A stretch of 64,000 nt of DNA from Lentzea nigeriaca. GTDB lineage: Bacteria > Actinomycetota > Actinomycetes > Mycobacteriales > Pseudonocardiaceae. The stretch covers positions 1,426,001-1,490,000 of the forward strand of contig NZ_JAFBCX010000001.1 of assembly GCF_016907955.1 (NCBI RefSeq). Direction: 5' to 3'. The position numbers were made by a program, and so were the translations under genes. The notes under the pieces were generated by a model. The model was given only the letters and a program-made list of their open reading frames with translations, ran no database searches and was not told where the DNA came from. Shown piece by piece: positions 1 to 7,875 of the stretch (position 1 is the stretch's first letter; each line of letters opens with the position of its first letter).

Positions 1-723
1 GTCGTGCAGTTCCCTCTTGGTGTACTTGCGGATCGGCTTGGCCGGGTCGAAGAAACCCGACTGCGCGAACGTCTGCACGGTCCACTGGTTGTCGACGTTG
101 TAGCCGGGCACCTTGATCGCGCCCTCGAGGATCGACTTCGACTCGTCGAAGACCTCGGTGAGGTCGATGTCGGAGACCTGGCCGCGGCCCTCGCAGCGCG
201 GGCACATACCGCCGGTGATGGAGAACTCCCGGCGCTCCTTGACCTTCTGCCCGCCCTTCTCGATCGTCACGGCACCCGCGCCGGAGATCGAGGCGACGTT
301 GAACGAGAAGGCCTGCGGGCCGCCGATGTGCGGCGTGCCGAGTCTGCTGAACAGGATCCGCAGCATCGCGTTCACGTCGGTCGCGGTGCCGACGGTCGAG
401 CGCGGGTCGGCTCCCATCCGCTGCTGGTCGACGAGGATCGCCGTGGTGATGCCCTCCAGCAGGTACACCTCGGGACGCGGCAGCGTCGGCATGAAACCCT
501 GGATGAACGCGCTGTAGGTCTCGTTGATCAGCCGTTGCGACTCCGCGGCGATCGTGCCGAACACGAGCGAGCTCTTGCCGGAACCGGAGACACCGGTGAA
601 GACGGTCAGCCGCCGCTTCGGGATCTCGACGTCGACGTCGCGCAGGTTGTTCACCCGCGCGCCCTGCACGCGGATCAGATCGTGGGTGTCGGCCTCGTGC
701 GCCGCGGCTGTTGTCCTGGTCAT
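1..723 (-). CDS. UvrA-like ABC ATPase (drug-resistance/DrrC type), 5' part only
   Basis: Partial gene; the first 241 codons are visible and the rest lies beyond the left edge. It starts at ATG 723. It resembles UvrA: a Walker A motif GVSGSGKSS sits at about residues 44-52 and a DPRSTVGT segment follows, as in UvrA proteins. The first zinc-binding loop is reduced to a single CPRC pair. The segments around DQQRMGADPRS and RLGTPHIGG look like the UvrA2/DrrC-type paralogues that accompany resistance to DNA-binding drugs rather than housekeeping UvrA. Expected to be a cytoplasmic DNA-binding ATPase. It lies downstream of the GNAT gene on the same strand. Whether it protects against a drug is inference. 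Confidence 0.85.
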   Translation of the reverse strand, partial: MTRTTAAAHEADTHDLIRVQGARVNNLRDVDVEIPKRRLTVFTGVSGSGKSSLVFGTIAAESQRLINETYSAFIQGFMPTLPRPEVYLLEGITTAILVDQQRMGADPRSTVGTATDVNAMLRILFSRLGTPHIGGPQAFSFNVASISGAGAVTIEKGGQKVKERREFSITGGMCPRCEGRGQVSDIDLTEVFDESKSILEGAIKVPGYNVDNQWTVQTFAQSGFFDPAKPIRKYTKRELHD

Positions 724-776
724 GGCGCAAAACCTAACTCCGCGCCCGCGCTCGTGCCTTCTTGATTCCTGATCGG

Positions 777-1493
777 TTATGGACGGATCCGGTAGTGGTA
801 GGTGCAGACCTCGCGAAACCCTGTGCGCTCGTACAGCCGGAACGCCGAGCTGTTCGCCTTCTCCATCTGCAGATACATGTGGTTCGCCTCGCGCGCGGCC
901 GCCCACGAGGCCAATGCCGCGAGCACGGACCGGGCGGCGCCCTGACCACGTGCGTGCGGCAACGTCGCCATCCCGAACACCCCGGCCCAACCCTGCTCGG
1001 CCACGGCCCGCCCGACTGCCACCACCTGCCCGTCGATCTCGGCGTACGCGTACGCGCTGGGGTGCTCGACGCGGCTGAGCAGGTCACGTTCCGCGCTCAC
1101 GTCGCGCGTGGTCACCGCCTGCCACGCCGCCAGCCACTCGTCGGTGGGCCGCACTCTCACCTCGCCCGCGTCGGCGTGGGACTGGCGCAGCACCTCGGCG
1201 GTCGAGGCGATCTGCAGGGACATGGCGTGCCCCCGCTCATACCCCCGGAAGTCCAGCCGTGCGTCGAGATCGTCCGCGCACACGCCCGGCGTGATCTGGA
1301 ACCGGGCCCCCGACCCGCGTTCGGCGCAGAACTTCTCGGCGCGCTCGATCCGGTCCTCCCGGTCGTGCGGCAGAACGGCGCTCACCCACCAGGCGTCGCC
1401 GGGGGAGTGCCGCAGCCACCAGCCGCCGGCCTCTTCGACGTGCGCGGCGGGCTGTGCCCGTGCCGCGTACTCCTGCAGCGTCTTCAGCAGCAC
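777..1493 (-). CDS. GNAT family N-acetyltransferase
   Basis: A 238-residue protein with a C-terminal acetyl-CoA-binding GNAT fold: the segment VFGMATLPHARGQGAARSVL contains the Q/RxxGxG/A pyrophosphate-binding loop, followed by NSSAFRLYERTGF, the usual last strand and helix. The N-terminal half (AGGWWLRHSPG and so on) resembles a second, degenerate GNAT half. The GTG at 1493 is chosen as start because it lies one base after the stop of the EF-hand gene, suggesting translational coupling; an in-frame ATG at 1538 would overlap that gene by 44 bases. The substrate cannot be read from the sequence. Confidence 0.85.
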   Translation of the reverse strand: MLLKTLQEYAARAQPAAHVEEAGGWWLRHSPGDAWWVSAVLPHDREDRIERAEKFCAERGSGARFQITPGVCADDLDARLDFRGYERGHAMSLQIASTAEVLRQSHADAGEVRVRPTDEWLAAWQAVTTRDVSAERDLLSRVEHPSAYAYAEIDGQVVAVGRAVAEQGWAGVFGMATLPHARGQGAARSVLAALASWAAAREANHMYLQMEKANSSAFRLYERTGFREVCTYHYRIRP

Positions 1494-1494
1494 G

Positions 1495-2049
1495 TCAGTC
1501 CAACGATCCCAGCAGCCAGTTGCCCGCCGCCGCGGCATCCTCGGAGAAGTAGAACTCCCGTATCGCGTCGAGCAGTGCCTGAACGGACATCAGCTCGTCG
1601 TCGTCGGACAGGATGTCGTGGATCATCCGCGCGTCCGCCTCGGAGAGGTTCATCAGCGCGCCTGTCCACATGACGTGCTCCTCGACGGTGAGCTTGCCGT
1701 CGCCGTCCTCGTCCACGATCGCCATCAGCGCGTCCAGGAACGGCACGTACCCCTCGTCGAACGATTCCGGCGTCTCCAACAGCCCGTTCGCGAACGCCTT
1801 CTTGTACTCGTCGAGGCTGATGCGCCCGTCGCGGTCCTGGTCGGTGACGGACGAGAGCTGCTCCCACAGCCCGTTCAGCGCGGCGTGGAGCCGGACGGCC
1901 TTCGGATCGGTGTCGGCCAGCCCGAACGTCTTGATGGTGCGCTCGCCGGCCTGTGTGAAGTCCTCGCGCCCTATGTACCCGTCGCCGTCGGCGTCGTACG
2001 TCCGGAACCGGCGAGCGAGCTTGCGGTCCAGGTAGGCGCTGATCTCCAT
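1495..2049 (-). CDS. EF-hand calcium-binding protein (calerythrin-like)
   Basis: A 184-residue cytoplasmic protein without a signal peptide. Three canonical EF-hand loops are visible: DADGDGYIGRED (residues 19-30), DQDRDGRISLDE (70-81) and DEDGDGKLTVEE (113-124). A fourth, around residues 149-160, has lost its binding residues. Length and spacing match the calerythrin/sarcoplasmic calcium-binding family of actinomycetes, thought to buffer or sense Ca2+. The GNAT gene follows one base after its stop. A LacI-type palindrome lies about 60 bases upstream of its ATG. The family call is firm; the physiological role is unknown. Confidence 0.92.
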   Translation of the reverse strand: MEISAYLDRKLARRFRTYDADGDGYIGREDFTQAGERTIKTFGLADTDPKAVRLHAALNGLWEQLSSVTDQDRDGRISLDEYKKAFANGLLETPESFDEGYVPFLDALMAIVDEDGDGKLTVEEHVMWTGALMNLSEADARMIHDILSDDDELMSVQALLDAIREFYFSEDAAAAGNWLLGSLD

Positions 2050-2105
2050 GACGTCCTTCTACCGCATTTCGGCCTAGAGGAACACGCCCGTCTCGTTACC
2101 GGATT

Positions 2106-2119
2106 TGCAAACGTTTTCA
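2106..2119. promoter_or_regulatory. LacI-type operator-like palindrome upstream of the EF-hand gene
   Basis: TGCAAACGTTTTCA fits the TGnAAnCGnTnnCA pattern of LacI/GalR-family operators around a central CG. It lies 57-70 bases upstream of the EF-hand ATG and just past the 3' end of the surface-protein gene. No LacI-family gene is in the window, so the cognate regulator is unknown. Confidence 0.3.
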
Positions 2120-2123
2120 TGGT

Positions 2124-4175
2124 TTAACGTCTGGTCAAGCCTGAAAACGCGCTCGCGACGATCACCATGCCGATGACGCCAATTACCGCCGCAACACCTC
2201 CTGTCGCAGGTTTCGACAGCCGCTGAACGCGCGCGACCGGGTGCGGAGGCGCCGGATCGTCAGGAACGGGCGGCGTTGTGGACGGCTCCGGCGGCAGCGG
2301 CGCCGTGATCGATTCGATTCGAACAACAGCGCTTTCACTGATGACATGACTTGCTCCCGCGCCGGAAACCGTCAACCGGGAATCAACCGGCGCGATCGCC
2401 TGGCACGTGTACGTGAGGCGCTCTCTCGGCCGCAGAACGGGGAAGGTCCGGCGGCAGGGGGAGGGCTCTCCGGCGACCTCGACGTCGCTGATCGGCAGGT
2501 CGGACGGGTTGCCGATCGTGACGGTGACCGTGACCGGCTCGCCGTCCTCCGCCCGGTCCTTCGACCAGAGCGCGGTGATCGTGAGCCGCGGATGGATCAC
2601 CCTGACCTGCACGGACGCGCTCGCCTCGACCTTCTTGCCGATCTTGTCCGTCGCGGTGACGGTGGAGGTCAGGGTGCCGGACTCGTCGCCTGCCACGGCC
2701 GCGCAGACCACGGTGACGGTGGCTCCGGGATCGAGTTGCCGTTGAACGGGATTGCAACCGTTGGTGGCCGTGCGCGCGTTGAGGTCGAACAACTTCGTGT
2801 CGCCGATGTTCGTGACAGTTGTTGAGAATTTAACTTCTTGTCCGGGAAGGGTCGTCATCGGCTCTGTTGCCGTCGTTGCGCGCAATGCCGGATGCAGCAC
2901 GTCGACCTTTGCCGTCTTCCGGGTCGTCAACGGATCACCGGCGTGGCTGATGCCGTTCGCGGTGACCGTGGTCTCATAGTCGTCGTCGGCCGCTTGAGAC
3001 GTGCACGTGCGCGCGGCTTTCGCGTGCGGGGCGATTGTGCCGATTTTCTGGCCGCACACCGAGACCTCCGCCGCCGGGGCGTCGCCGACGTTGATGACGG
3101 TCGCGGTTTGCGTGACGTTGTCCTTCGGGTGGGTGGCGGGTTGTTCCGGATCGACGGTCAGCGCCAGTTCGGGCAGCGGGAACGACCACGTGACGTTCTG
3201 GACGAGATAGGCGTCGTCGGCCCTGCGGAACGTCAGCTCGGCGCTTCTGGCACCCGGCCTGAGCGCGTCCTCGGGGACGGTGATCGTGCGGGCGTCGACG
3301 CTCATGTTGTTGGGAGTCGTGGCGCCCTGGGCCGACGAGGTGAACGCGTTGTTCCCGGCGATCGACGTGTCGTCGACCAGCATCTGGTCGCCGTCGGAGG
3401 CCCAGTCGCCTTCGTAGGCGGTGATGCTGACCTTCGTGATGCCGCCCGCCGCGTGCGTCGGGGCGATCGGGGTGCGCAGCGTCGGCAGCGTCGTGGGCAG
3501 GCGGACGTGACCGCCGTGCACCGAGACGTGACGTGTCGGGGCGTCCGGGAGTTTCCACACGACGGTCAACGACCAGCCGCCGAAGCAGTCGAAGCCTTGC
3601 GGCGCCCAGATGTTGCCGACGGTGATGTCATGGCCGGTCAGCCTTCGGGTGACGTCCGCTTCGGCACTGTAGAAGACGTTGTCGGTGGGGGAGAGGTCGT
3701 TCGGTTCGTCTCTGGAGAACCGGTCGGGGCTGACGCTCGTGCCGTTGAGCATGACCGGGTCTTCCGGCTGGCCTGGTGGTTGCTGCGCGTCATGACAGGT
3801 CGCGCTGCCGGCCCAGCCCAGCTTGGCGTAGACGATCGCGGCCCCTGTGGGGAGTGTGAGTTTCGCGTTGGAGGAGTTGAACGTCCGCGGATCGTCGTCG
3901 ACGTCGGTCCACAACATGCGGTGGCCGTTGTTCTGCGCGGACGGGCCGTGGCCTCTGCGGTTCTGTGCGTCCACACAGGACTGTGGCGGATACTTCGGGT
4001 TCGGCCCGGCTTGCTCGGGTGTGGGGCATGTCAGCACGCTGTCGCCGATGATCGCGACATCTCCGCGCACCGCTGCGTTGAACTGGCTGTGCCAGACCTC
4101 GGCGGCGGCGACCGGTGGGCCGGGGGTGAGCAGCGGAACCAGCAGGACGACAGCGATGAGGATCGGTACGCGCAT
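2124..4175 (-). CDS. Secreted, membrane-anchored surface protein with CARDB/DUF11-like repeats
   Basis: 683 residues from ATG 4175. The frame is open further upstream, but MRVPILIAVVLLVPLL is a clear signal peptide, so this start is preferred. The N-terminal half (about residues 28-330) is a beta-rich extracellular domain. It is followed by three or four Ig-like repeats with the VTVTNIGD/VTVTIGNPSD signature of CARDB/DUF11 modules (about residues 340-630). The tail is proline-rich, then PATGG, a hydrophobic helix (VAAVIGVIGMVIVASAF) and RR, resembling a cell-wall sorting signal without a perfect LPxTG. It may be a substrate of the class F sortase at 56 kb, which is inference. Function unknown; an adhesin or stalk protein is plausible. 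Confidence 0.85.
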   Translation of the reverse strand: MRVPILIAVVLLVPLLTPGPPVAAAEVWHSQFNAAVRGDVAIIGDSVLTCPTPEQAGPNPKYPPQSCVDAQNRRGHGPSAQNNGHRMLWTDVDDDPRTFNSSNAKLTLPTGAAIVYAKLGWAGSATCHDAQQPPGQPEDPVMLNGTSVSPDRFSRDEPNDLSPTDNVFYSAEADVTRRLTGHDITVGNIWAPQGFDCFGGWSLTVVWKLPDAPTRHVSVHGGHVRLPTTLPTLRTPIAPTHAAGGITKVSITAYEGDWASDGDQMLVDDTSIAGNNAFTSSAQGATTPNNMSVDARTITVPEDALRPGARSAELTFRRADDAYLVQNVTWSFPLPELALTVDPEQPATHPKDNVTQTATVINVGDAPAAEVSVCGQKIGTIAPHAKAARTCTSQAADDDYETTVTANGISHAGDPLTTRKTAKVDVLHPALRATTATEPMTTLPGQEVKFSTTVTNIGDTKLFDLNARTATNGCNPVQRQLDPGATVTVVCAAVAGDESGTLTSTVTATDKIGKKVEASASVQVRVIHPRLTITALWSKDRAEDGEPVTVTVTIGNPSDLPISDVEVAGEPSPCRRTFPVLRPRERLTYTCQAIAPVDSRLTVSGAGASHVISESAVVRIESITAPLPPEPSTTPPVPDDPAPPHPVARVQRLSKPATGGVAAVIGVIGMVIVASAFSGLTRR

Positions 4176-4438
4176 GCCACGCCTTCCCGGTCGGGTCGGC
4201 ACAGGTTGGCACGCTTCCGATGGGTTGTCACCGGACGTGGTTCGCGGTGTCTTCACTCTCCGTTGAGGACGGTGCGAGTGCGGTTCTCCTATTCGTGTCC
4301 AACGGCCTTTTGTGAGCGTTCTCAAAGTGAACCAGCGGTGGAGATGATCAACGCGCGTTGCTCTTGATGGGCGGGTGAGACCGCCGAGAAGCGTGGTGTT
4401 GATGGTCAAACGGTCTCCGCTGTGGGGAGATGGAAACC

Positions 4439-5218
4439 ATGTGGACCGCTCTTGTGATCGTCGTGGCGTCGGTGGCCGCCACCGTCGGCGCCTGCCTGCT
4501 GTTCGGCCGCTCGTACTCGCACGTGCAGGCCGACGATCGCGACGCGGACTCGCGCGGCTTCCTCGGCGCGGTGATCAGCGGCCTGTTCATCGTGGCGCTG
4601 GCGTTCTACGTGGTGATCGTGTGGGAGGAGAACGGCACCGCCGAGGACAACGCGGCCAGCGAGGCCGCCGCGGTGGCGGACGCGTACTGGCAGACCGGCG
4701 TGATGCCGCAGCCGCAACGTGATCACATCCGCTCGCTGCTGGTGTCGTACCCGAAACTGGTGGCGGACAAGGAATGGCCGCGGCTGGCGTTCGGCGAGCC
4801 CGACTCGGGGACGACTGACGTGGTGAACTCGTTGCACGCCGAGATCCTGAGCCTGCCTTCCACACCGGACCAGGTGAAGTCGGCGCGGGAGCGGGCGTTG
4901 GAGCGGTTGCGGGAGATCACCGACCTGCGGCGGGAACGGCTCGATCAGGCCGGTGGGCTCGACAGCACCGGGAGGTTGATGCTCATCGGCACGTTGGCCG
5001 GCGCTGTGGTGATGATCCTGTTTCCGTTGCTGATCGGGTTCACCGCTCGGGTGCGGCATGTTGTGCAGATGGGGGTCAGTGCCGCTGTGCTGGCGTCCGT
5101 GTGTGTGCTGTGTCTGGGGATGACGCATCCGTTCAGCGGGGTGTTGCGGGTGCAGCCGGAGGCGTTCACCTCCGTCACGGACGAACTGGCGGGCATCCCG
5201 GCGGAACATGATCGCTGA
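4439..5218 (+). CDS. DUF4239 (bestrophin-like) membrane protein
   Basis: 259 residues. Two N-terminal membrane helices (about residues 3-20 and 41-60), a central soluble part rich in charged helices, and two C-terminal helices (GRLMLIGTLAGAVVMILFPLL and the VQMGVSAAVLASVCVLCLG segment) give the layout of the DUF4239 family. The second ATG (4439) is chosen because GGGGAG (4424-4429) ends nine bases before it and directly abuts the earlier ATG at 4430. Transport or channel activity has been guessed for the family; nothing here proves it. It is transcribed divergently from the surface-protein gene. Confidence 0.8.
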   Translation: MWTALVIVVASVAATVGACLLFGRSYSHVQADDRDADSRGFLGAVISGLFIVALAFYVVIVWEENGTAEDNAASEAAAVADAYWQTGVMPQPQRDHIRSLLVSYPKLVADKEWPRLAFGEPDSGTTDVVNSLHAEILSLPSTPDQVKSARERALERLREITDLRRERLDQAGGLDSTGRLMLIGTLAGAVVMILFPLLIGFTARVRHVVQMGVSAAVLASVCVLCLGMTHPFSGVLRVQPEAFTSVTDELAGIPAEHDR

Positions 5219-5300
5219 AGCCTCGGCAGCCTGCTGCGGTTGTCGTGATGGCTACCTCCTGGAGCAGACCGGGGGTTTCGTTCGCACAAGGTGAGTGCTG

Positions 5301-5446
5301 GTGCACCCATTGACCGCGAACGGACGTTCCCGCCTCACTTTCTGGTCGCACGTGCGCGAGTTCGCCGTGCCGACGTCGACGATCGAGTCAGCGACTGCCC
5401 GCCGTGCTGTGGGCGACTGGTCTGGAGCCGATGCTGCTTTGATCTT
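5301..5446 (+). pseudogene. 5' fragment of an actinobacterial hypothetical gene, interrupted by a repeat
   Basis: A GTG at 5301 preceded by AAGGTGAG opens a frame beginning MHPLTANGRSRLTFWSHV, followed by an ATARRAVGDWSGADAA segment. This looks like the N-terminus of a family seen widely in actinomycetes (pattern ATxRRxxGDWxGA). The recognisable coding stops near 5440, exactly where a palindromic repeat copy (5447-5560) begins; after that no frame makes sense. I read it as a gene truncated by insertion of the repeat. The rest of 5219-5778 holds nothing else I can recognise. Confidence 0.4.
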
Positions 5447-5560
5447 GATGTACGCGCTCTCACGGCGTGGGCAGTGCGAGTTGGCTGTACTTGGCGGCGA
5501 ACGCAATCGTTTGCTGATCACCTTACCTACCACCAACTCCGTGACCACACCCGCGCGCGT
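5447..5560. repeat. Diverged second copy of a ~113-bp palindromic repeat
   Basis: Aligned with the element at 58584-58696, this stretch shares CGCGCTCTCA (from 5453), CGAGTTGGC, the centre GCAATCGTTTGC (5503-5514; the other copy has GCAAACGTTTGC) and the following TGATCA. The left half and centre align well. The right end is much degraded and its boundary is approximate. It sits at the point where the upstream reading frame loses its coding sense. Confidence 0.5.
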
Positions 5561-5778
5561 CCCTGTGTGCCTCGAACCGGAGCCTGGGCGACGGCACCCG
5601 TGTCGGGACCGCTGACGCACTGCTGTACGAGAAGGCGGGCGGCGTCGGAACTCCCGGCTGTCACGAGCTGCTCGCCTGCTTCCGGATTTCGTAGAAGCCT
5701 TCTACATCTGATGCTTTCGGGTCATTTTGGGCCCGAAATGATGGAGCGCGGGGGAGCGGCGGGGCTACTTTCGCTGCC

Positions 5779-6597
5779 ATGCCAAAGAGAGTGTCCACTG
5801 TGCTGGGACGCGAGTTCGGTGAGATCCTTCGTGCCCTGATCGCCCGGACCGGTCTGAAAGAGGCCGAGCTCGCGCGGCGGCTCGGCTGGGAGCACGCCAA
5901 GCTGTCGGATCTCGTCAACGGGAAGGGCGGAACTTCACTGGAGGAGTTCACCTTCCTGCTGGGGGTGTGCGGCGCGAAGCCGGACGAGCTCCAGTACCTG
6001 AAGGGGCTCTTCCTGGAGTCGCGGGAGAAGGGCTGGCTGCAACTCTACGAATCAGTGCTGCCGCCGCACGTCCGGACGCTGATCCAGCACGAGCGGATCG
6101 CCAAGGAGATCGTGCACTGGAGTTCGTTGTACCTGCCAGGTCTGCTGCAAATCGAGCCGTACGCGCGCGCTCTCGCTGAGGATTCTCCGTTCATCGGGGC
6201 CCAAGATGCGCCGAAGTGGGTCGCAGCGCGGATGGACCGGCGAAGTATCGTCGCAGGAGACAAGAAGTTCGTGTTCTACGTATACGAGCCACTGCTGTAC
6301 TCGGAGGTCGGCAGCGCTGACGTGATGGCTCAGCAGTTGCACGAGCTGCTGCGCATGTTGGTACGGCCGTACATCAGTCTGAGGATTGTGCCTGCTGGCC
6401 GGGCGCTCACCGGTGACTTCAGCCTGTTGAAGTTCGAGAAGTACGAGCCGGTTGTGTACCAGGGCAGCCTGAATTCGGCGCTGTTTCTCGATGACAAGGC
6501 ATCGATCGGGCTTTACAAGCAGGTGCTGCAGACGATGGACAGCGTTGCGCTGGGTAAGGAAGAATCGAGGGAGTTGATCACCAGCATCGTGTCCTGA
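5779..6597 (+). CDS. XRE-family regulator with DUF5753 domain (Scr1 type)
   Basis: 272 residues. An N-terminal helix-turn-helix (about residues 12-65, GLKEAELARRLGWEHAKLSDLVNG) is followed by a DUF5753 sensing domain (about 90-268) marked by the ALAEDSPF segment, RMDRRSIV and SLRIVPAG. The pairing with a DUF397 gene 13 bases downstream is the standard actinomycete arrangement. In characterised cases such pairs act as a DNA-binding regulator and small modulator affecting development or secondary metabolism. TACTTT at about 5766 could be a -10 box for a very short leader. The target genes are unknown. Confidence 0.9.
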   Translation: MPKRVSTVLGREFGEILRALIARTGLKEAELARRLGWEHAKLSDLVNGKGGTSLEEFTFLLGVCGAKPDELQYLKGLFLESREKGWLQLYESVLPPHVRTLIQHERIAKEIVHWSSLYLPGLLQIEPYARALAEDSPFIGAQDAPKWVAARMDRRSIVAGDKKFVFYVYEPLLYSEVGSADVMAQQLHELLRMLVRPYISLRIVPAGRALTGDFSLLKFEKYEPVVYQGSLNSALFLDDKASIGLYKQVLQTMDSVALGKEESRELITSIVS

Positions 6598-6610
6598 GGA
6601 GGCGCCTCGG

Positions 6611-6778
6611 ATGGTCGAGTGGCGTAAGAGCAGCTACAGCGCGACCGACTCGGACTGCGTAGAGATCGGCCACGGCGTCGGCATCCGTGACTCAAAGGCG
6701 CCCGCCGCCCACGTGCCGGTGAGCCCGGCAGCGTGGGAGGCGTTCCTGCGGTCTGTCAGTAACCGCGGTCGGGCATGA
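6611..6778 (+). CDS. DUF397 protein
   Basis: A 55-residue protein beginning MVEWRKSSYSATDSDCVEI, which carries the diagnostic WRKSSYS motif of DUF397; GIRDSK and an AWEAFL segment near the end complete the family pattern. A GAGGAGG ribosome-binding site lies just upstream. It follows the XRE/DUF5753 gene and is expected to be its partner. Its last 23 bases overlap the end of the convergent PspC gene. Confidence 0.9.
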   Translation: MVEWRKSSYSATDSDCVEIGHGVGIRDSKAPAAHVPVSPAAWEAFLRSVSNRGRA

Positions 6779-6950
6779 TCACCCAGAGCACGAGGTAGAC
6801 GACGAACTGCGGTCCCGGCAGAAGGCAGGACAACAGGAACAGAAGGCGCACGGTGCCCGCCCTCATGCCCCAGCGCTGGGCGAGCCCCGCGCACACACCC
6901 GCGATCATCCGGTTGGTCCTGGGCCTGCTCAAAGCAACTGTCGTGGTCAT
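6756..6950 (-). CDS. PspC-domain small membrane protein
   Basis: 64 residues from ATG 6950 (MTTTVALSRPRTNRM). It matches the PspC domain: RMIAGVCAGLAQRWGM, then an RLLFLLSCLLPGPQFVVYLV membrane stretch ending WVIMPDRGY. Standalone PspC proteins are associated with envelope-stress responses, but only the domain is visible here. It converges on and overlaps the DUF397 gene by 23 bases. The 292 bases between it and the TetR gene hold no gene I can support. Confidence 0.88.
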   Translation of the reverse strand: MTTTVALSRPRTNRMIAGVCAGLAQRWGMRAGTVRLLFLLSCLLPGPQFVVYLVLWVIMPDRGY

Positions 6951-7242
6951 ATACCCAGAATGCCCGCGATAGTCCATCTGTTGCATCGGGGGCGAACCCT
7001 GATTTCACCCGGATGAGTCACAGCACGTAACCCCGAGTCTCTGACCTGTGCCGTCACGGTTGTCCCGGGTCTTGGGGGATGCGCGCTGAACTCCTCGTCG
7101 GCACTGTGTTCATCGTGGTCTACGTGCCGCTGTCGTGGCACGCACGGCAGTGGCTTCGCACGAAGGAACGGCAGGGGACCGGCCGCGGCGACGAGGGCGA
7201 GGCGCTGCTGATCGCGCTGTGCGTCGTGGCGAACGGGGTGAG

Positions 7243-7848
7243 CTATCCGACGGACGCCGTGGAGAGCTGGTCGACGAACCTCAGACAGGTCGTGCGCATG
7301 GCGTCGACCGTCATGGCCTTCGAGCCGGCCAGCACCTGAAGCGCGAGGCCGTCGAGCATGCTGACCATCATGTTCGCCAGCTCGACCGGGTCGCCGGAGC
7401 TGTGGATGTCGCCGGAGGACTGGCCGTCGCGGAAGATGCTCGCCACGATGTCGCGCCACTCGCCGTAGAAGCGCTCGTTGAGCTCCTGCAGCTCGGGGTT
7501 GCGGATGGCCTCGACCCACAGCTCGGCCCAGACCTTCCACGCCTCGACGGTCTCGGCGCCCTCCGGCAGGTATGACTCGACGACCATGCGCAGGCGCGAC
7601 AGCGGCGGTTCGTCGGACTCGAGGATCCAGCGGCGGCGTGCGACCGACTGTTCGAAGCAGTGCTCGAACGCGGCGTCGGTCAGCTCGCGCTTGGTCTCGA
7701 AGTAGTAGTGGACCGTGCCGCCGGAGACTCCCGCGTCCTTTGCCACGTCGGACACCCGGAGGTGGCGGAAGCCCTCGGCCGCGATCACCTTGCAGGTGGA
7801 CGCGAGGATCTGCGCCTTGCGTTCGGCTTCCACGCTTGGACGGGGCAT
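7243..7848 (-). CDS. TetR/AcrR family transcriptional regulator
   Basis: 201 residues. The N-terminal helix-turn-helix (about residues 10-55) contains RVSDVAKDAGVSGGTVHYYF, the typical TetR recognition helix. The C-terminal ligand domain resembles the BetI/TetR_C_6 type (the AWKVWAELWVEAIRNPELQ segment). Its start follows the stop of the acyl-CoA ligase by 27 bases on the same strand, so the two are probably co-transcribed and the regulator may control fatty-acid or aromatic-acid use. An AGGAGGTGAC-like ribosome-binding site precedes the ATG. Confidence 0.9.
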   Translation of the reverse strand: MPRPSVEAERKAQILASTCKVIAAEGFRHLRVSDVAKDAGVSGGTVHYYFETKRELTDAAFEHCFEQSVARRRWILESDEPPLSRLRMVVESYLPEGAETVEAWKVWAELWVEAIRNPELQELNERFYGEWRDIVASIFRDGQSSGDIHSSGDPVELANMMVSMLDGLALQVLAGSKAMTVDAMRTTCLRFVDQLSTASVG

Positions 7849-7875
7849 CCGTCACCTCCTGATTTACGGCAAACC

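Noticed and set aside
7079..7339. An 86-codon frame starting with a hydrophobic helix
   Set aside because: About a third lies antisense to the TetR C-terminus, the ribosome-binding site abuts the ATG, and no family is recognisable. The first part might still be a small membrane peptide, but I cannot support it.
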